From contig NZ_AP024845.1 of assembly GCF_020892095.1 (NCBI RefSeq), positions 2,852,001 through 2,916,000 of the forward strand: a stretch of 64,000 nt of DNA. The letters run 5' to 3'. This document shows positions 61,258 to 64,000 of this stretch, piece after piece; the first letter of the stretch is position 1; the number at the start of each line of letters is the position of its first letter. A program made the translations under genes and the position numbers. Source of the DNA: Claveliimonas bilis (GTDB taxonomy: Bacteria; Bacillota; Clostridia; Lachnospirales; Lachnospiraceae). The notes under the pieces are model-generated. The model was given only the letters and a program-made list of their open reading frames with translations. It was not told where the DNA came from and did not search any database.

Positions 61258-61277
61258 CGATAAAGAAGGTGAAACTA

Positions 61278-61865
61278 ATGAATGAAACGATCACCAAAAT
61301 GCAGAAGAGGCTGAAAAAGCATCTTGATCGTGAGAGATATGAGCACACTCTCGGCGTTATGTATACAGCGGGAGCTCTTGCAATGCGTTATGAGTGTGAC
61401 CTGGAGCAGGCACTGACAGCCGGACTGCTTCACGACTGTGCCAAATGTATACCGGGAGAAAAGAAGATCCGGATGTGCGACAAATATCATCTCCACGTGT
61501 CGGAGGTAGAGCTTGCGAATCCTTCTTTGCTGCATGCAAGGCTGGGCGCTTTTCTTGCAGCGAAAAGATATCATGTGGATGATAAAACGGTGATCAATGC
61601 AATTGCATGTCATACGACAGGGCGGCCGGAAATGACTTTGCTTGACAAGATCATCTATATTGCGGACTATATCGAGCCTGGGCGTCAGGAACTTCCAAAC
61701 ATGGCTGTTGTCCGTCGTCTGGCATTTGAAGATATTGATGAATGCCTTTATCGTATCTTGAAGGATTCCCTTGTTTATCTCAATTCAAGAGGAATCCCCA
61801 TTGATCCTATGACAGAAAAGACTTATTTATATTATAAAAAATATCTGGGAAAGGAGGAGGCGTAG
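61278..61865 (+). CDS. yqeK: YqeK-type HD phosphohydrolase (diadenosine tetraphosphatase)
   Basis: 195 residues from ATG 61278, behind AAGGTG; a GTG at 61254 overlapping the nadD stop is also in frame but lacks a ribosome site. The HD motif (GLLHDCAKC) and further histidines (ACHTTGRPEM) give a metal site, with DKIIYIADYIEPGRQELP typical of YqeK. It hydrolyses bis(5'-nucleosyl)tetraphosphates. Its gene is regularly next to nadD and rsfS. Confidence 0.93.
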   Translation: MNETITKMQKRLKKHLDRERYEHTLGVMYTAGALAMRYECDLEQALTAGLLHDCAKCIPGEKKIRMCDKYHLHVSEVELANPSLLHARLGAFLAAKRYHVDDKTVINAIACHTTGRPEMTLLDKIIYIADYIEPGRQELPNMAVVRRLAFEDIDECLYRILKDSLVYLNSRGIPIDPMTEKTYLYYKKYLGKEEA

Positions 61866-61868
61866 TAT

Positions 61869-62225
61869 ATGACCGAAAGTTCAAAGAAAATGGCCCTTGC
61901 TGCATACCGTGCACTGGACGAAAAAAAGGGAAGTGAGATCCGTGTCATTGATATTTCCAATGTTTCCGTCATTGCCGATTATTTCGTGATCGCAACCGGA
62001 AACAGTTCCAGCCAGGTAAACGCTTTGGTGGACAGTGTGGAAGAGAAGATGCACAAAGCTGGATTTTCCTTAAGACAGAAAGAAGGACGGGCAGGCGGAA
62101 GCTGGGTTCTTCTGGATTATAATGATATTATCGTTCATATTTTTGATAAGGAGAACCGTTCTTTCTATAACCTGGAACACGTGTGGAGCGACGGCCAGGC
62201 AGTAGATCCGGAGACGTTAGCATAA
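61869..62225 (+). CDS. rsfS: Ribosome silencing factor RsfS
   Basis: 118 residues, typical DUF143 family: DISNVSVIADYFVIATGNSSSQVNALVDSVEEK (start of the family block) and VLLDYNDIIVHIF, FYNLEHVWSDGQAV near the end. It binds L14 and blocks subunit joining in starved cells. It is the last gene of the obgE operon. Confidence 0.96.
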   Translation: MTESSKKMALAAYRALDEKKGSEIRVIDISNVSVIADYFVIATGNSSSQVNALVDSVEEKMHKAGFSLRQKEGRAGGSWVLLDYNDIIVHIFDKENRSFYNLEHVWSDGQAVDPETLA

Positions 62226-62230
62226 CTATA

Positions 62231-62276
62231 AAAGAGCAGGAATATCTGTTTTATGATACAGATGTTTCTGCTCTTT
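62231..62276 (+). terminator. Likely terminator of the obgE-rsfS operon
   Basis: A long two-part stem: AAAGAGCAG (62231-62239) with CTGCTCTTT (62268-62276), and an inner ATCTG/CAGAT pair. The downstream tract (GTTCTG) is T-poor, so efficiency is uncertain. Confidence 0.55.
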
Positions 62277-62419
62277 GTTCTGATCGGCACTTCTTTAAAT
62301 ATAGTGCAGTAACTAATCGCCATTGTACTTTTTTGGGTTTCATCCTCCAAAATATATTTAAAAGCAAAGAAACAGAAAATCCTTTTTACACAAATATAAT
62401 GCGAGGAGGTAATTATATA

Positions 62420-62769
62420 GTGAAACGCTCGTTTATGGCAACTTTCCTGATACTTTTGATTGCTGTCAGTATGGTGGCCTGTGGTCGGGCGAACGATAAT
62501 ATTGGCAATGATAATGGAAACGCATCTACAGCATCACAGAAACAGACAGAATATCTAGAAGCGATTCCAGAGGAGTATTTTGAAAATGCAGAACAACAGG
62601 GCCAGGTCTTCAGGTGACTTATCAAAGTCAGGATTATACCGGGAACGATACTGCTATCACAAAACCTGCTTTTGTCTATTTGCCCTATGGATACGATGAG
62701 AATGACACGGATACCCGGTACGATATTCTTTATCGGTTTATCACTTGGAAGAACTTTTATGCTGTTTAG
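62420..62769 (+). pseudogene. Broken lipoprotein/esterase gene
   Basis: GTG at 62420 behind GAGGAGGT starts a lipoprotein signal (FLILLIAVSMVACG, Cys about 21) and a hydrophilic stretch. The frame stops at 62617 after VFR. Continuing in another frame gives QVTYQSQDYTGNDTAI and PAFVYLPYGYDENDTD then TRYDILY, the start of an esterase-like fold, which then runs into unrelated-looking sequence and a stop at 62767-62769. So at least one frameshift and a truncation are present. The intact version would be a lipoprotein alpha/beta-hydrolase. The 62770-62820 remainder shows a further coding-like frame (LGIFQYTGKKELDKN) of unknown origin. Confidence 0.6.
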
Positions 62770-62826
62770 GCATTTTTCAATACACAGGCAAGAAGGAGCT
62801 TGACAAGAATCAGTTTTTTACGCATA

Positions 62827-62856
62827 ATATATCTAAGATACATAGCTAAGATATAT
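62827..62856. promoter_or_regulatory. Candidate operator of the TetR-type gene
   Basis: Outer arms ATATATCT (62827-62834) and AGATATAT (62849-62856) form an inverted repeat; inside, CTAAGATA occurs twice (62833-62840 and 62846-62853), 13 bases apart. It lies just upstream of the TetR gene's ribosome site, as expected for self-regulation. Confidence 0.45.
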
Positions 62857-62873
62857 GAAGGAGGGGATTCGGC

Positions 62874-63500
62874 ATGGAAATACCTGAAACGCAGCAGAAG
62901 ATCCTGAACAGTGCCAAACGCTGGTTTTTGGAAAAAGGTTTCAAATCGGCTCCACTGCGCAAGATTGTGAATGATGTGGGCTTTACTCTTGGTGCGTTCT
63001 ATGGCTACTACAAAAATAAAGAGGAACTGTTCTACGCCTTAACGGACGAGACGGCGCAGGGCCTTGCCACCATTATACGCTCCATCGGGGAGGATATGCA
63101 GAAACTCCCACCAGAACAGATGCTCTATTCCATGCTGGACTGCTATCTGCGTCGCCTTCCGGAGTTGGCAGATTATCTTTGCGCTCACCGGGAAGAAATG
63201 GTGTTACTACTTCGCTGTGCTGAGGGAACGAAGTATGAAAACTTCTTTGACAGTTTCCGCATAATGAACATCGAACGGATTACGCAGGGGGTGGAAACTG
63301 CTGAGCATACGCCAAAGGCTCTGCTAGGCATCGACCCCGGTTCCCTTGACCTGATGATGCGGGGCTATTTTGATATGCTCGCCCACATCATTCTGGAAAC
63401 CGAGGATAAGGAAACAATCATCCGGCGGATGCGTGACGTCGCACTGGTATACCGCAACGGAATGCTCAGTTTAATGGAGGAGGAAACGGATCATGCATGA
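62874..63500 (+). CDS. TetR/AcrR family transcriptional regulator
   Basis: 208 residues. The N-terminal helix-turn-helix (about residues 7-55, with GFKSAPLRKIVNDVGFTLGAFYGYYKNKEELF, first part diagnostic) is followed by a ligand-binding helical domain. AAGGAGGGG precedes the ATG. Its stop overlaps the ATC-hydrolase-like gene start by 8 bases, so it may control that gene. A repeat-rich candidate operator is upstream. Confidence 0.9.
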   Translation: MEIPETQQKILNSAKRWFLEKGFKSAPLRKIVNDVGFTLGAFYGYYKNKEELFYALTDETAQGLATIIRSIGEDMQKLPPEQMLYSMLDCYLRRLPELADYLCAHREEMVLLLRCAEGTKYENFFDSFRIMNIERITQGVETAEHTPKALLGIDPGSLDLMMRGYFDMLAHIILETEDKETIIRRMRDVALVYRNGMLSLMEEETDHA

Positions 63501-64000
63501 ATATTATCGGAACAATATCCTGAAATTAAAAAAGGAAAACGAGGGTTATCTTCGCTTTGTGAAAGTGGAACTGGAACAGAACGCCGGCAAACCTTACAGC
63601 GAGGTATGGGAGGAAATCTGGGGCTTCTATGAAAAGAATCTGCTGGAGCATTTCCCTTACATCGGCGGTGACAAAGTCAGCGGGACAAAGAACCTCACTG
63701 GCGCTTACATTTTTGTGGCGATGGGCGAGGTACTTAAACGCTACGGTGTTTCTGTGGAGGGTTCGGCACGTCTGATGGTGCTGGCTTATGAGCGAAAGTA
63801 TCAGGCTATCCCACACCCCGTCCGGGCAGTTATGAGGAAGATATTTTCCTCGCCCAGGCTTGTCACGAAGATGTATCGAAAGAAAGACCGGGAGAATACG
63901 GAGAACGCTGCAAAATATCCCGGCAGCTTTGAAACAAAAACCATGCAGCCGCCTGCAGAGGGCTGCGTCTTTACTTATCATACTCTCGTTTGCCCACTGT
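63493..64000 (+). CDS. L-2-amino-thiazoline-4-carboxylic acid hydrolase-like protein, partial
   Basis: ATG at 63493, inside the end of the TetR gene, behind GGAGGAGG. The frame is open to the window end (about 169 residues). Segments FYEKNLLEHFPYIGGDKVSGTKNLTGAY, KRYGVSVE and RKIFSSPRLV resemble the ATC-hydrolase family, whose members often sit beside a TetR-type gene. Family naming comes from a cysteine-synthesis enzyme; most members have unknown substrates. The C-terminus is missing, so the catalytic residues cannot be checked. Confidence 0.62.
   Translation, partial: MHEYYRNNILKLKKENEGYLRFVKVELEQNAGKPYSEVWEEIWGFYEKNLLEHFPYIGGDKVSGTKNLTGAYIFVAMGEVLKRYGVSVEGSARLMVLAYERKYQAIPHPVRAVMRKIFSSPRLVTKMYRKKDRENTENAAKYPGSFETKTMQPPAEGCVFTYHTLVCPL

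Noticed and set aside
62420-62617. TGA at 62615-62617 considered as selenocysteine or readthrough in the lipoprotein
   Set aside because: The homologous-looking continuation is in another frame, so a frameshift, not recoding of the stop, explains the data.

Overview
This looks like a chromosomal segment of an anaerobic, spore-forming Firmicute of the Lachnospiraceae type (Blautia, Ruminococcus or Dorea-like). The evidence is an Rnf complex with ApbE, sporulation genes (a GerW/YtfJ protein, an alpha/beta SASP, YlbJ), the Prp-cleaved N-terminal extension on ribosomal protein L27, clostridial gene orders and moderate GC. The species cannot be fixed from the sequence alone. Most of the window is ordinary vertically inherited chromosome; no tRNA, rRNA, CRISPR array, prophage or intact insertion sequence was seen.

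Layout. 1-6026: the end of an rnf(C)DGEAB operon, two small membrane proteins, a reverse-strand apbE, and a NusG-domain-II protein paired with a Gx-transporter-family protein. 6028-10485: ruvAB, zapA and a U32 peptidase-family protein. 10494-15333: a SEDS glycosyltransferase and class B PBP with a long gene overlap, then a small conserved protein, DUF2953 and GerW proteins and a 49-residue membrane protein. 15462-19956: rpmB, Asp23/Gls24, a FakA-type kinase and recG. 20020-23017: SASP, rsmD, coaD, a coiled-coil protein, and ylbJ on the other strand. 23115-32369: pepD, an M23 peptidase, several RNA-modification enzymes, an SDR, a YgiQ-type radical SAM protein and recU. 32444-37549: a compact histidine operon hisZ-G-D-B plus a HisF-like/HisIE fusion.

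38391-50184 is visibly AT-richer and forms the accessory part of the window. It holds a YesM/YesN two-component system, a family-1 lipoprotein solute-binding protein with no matching permeases, a NitT/TauT-type importer with two permeases and two ATPases, a Cys-type sulfatase without a signal peptide, and a radical-SAM sulfatase maturase. Together these read as an organosulfate uptake and cytoplasmic desulfation system, and they are the best candidate for something undescribed. The two ATPases carry complementary defects that predict one impaired and one canonical ATP site.

50373-62225 returns to core genes: a paired radical SAM protein and DUF2344 partner, a deacylase, an aspartate-related group (aspartate kinase, AsnA), then rplU-prp-rpmA-obgE-yhbY-nadD-yqeK-rsfS. 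The last 1.8 kb holds a broken lipoprotein/esterase gene and a TetR regulator overlapping the start of an ATC-hydrolase-like gene cut by the window edge.
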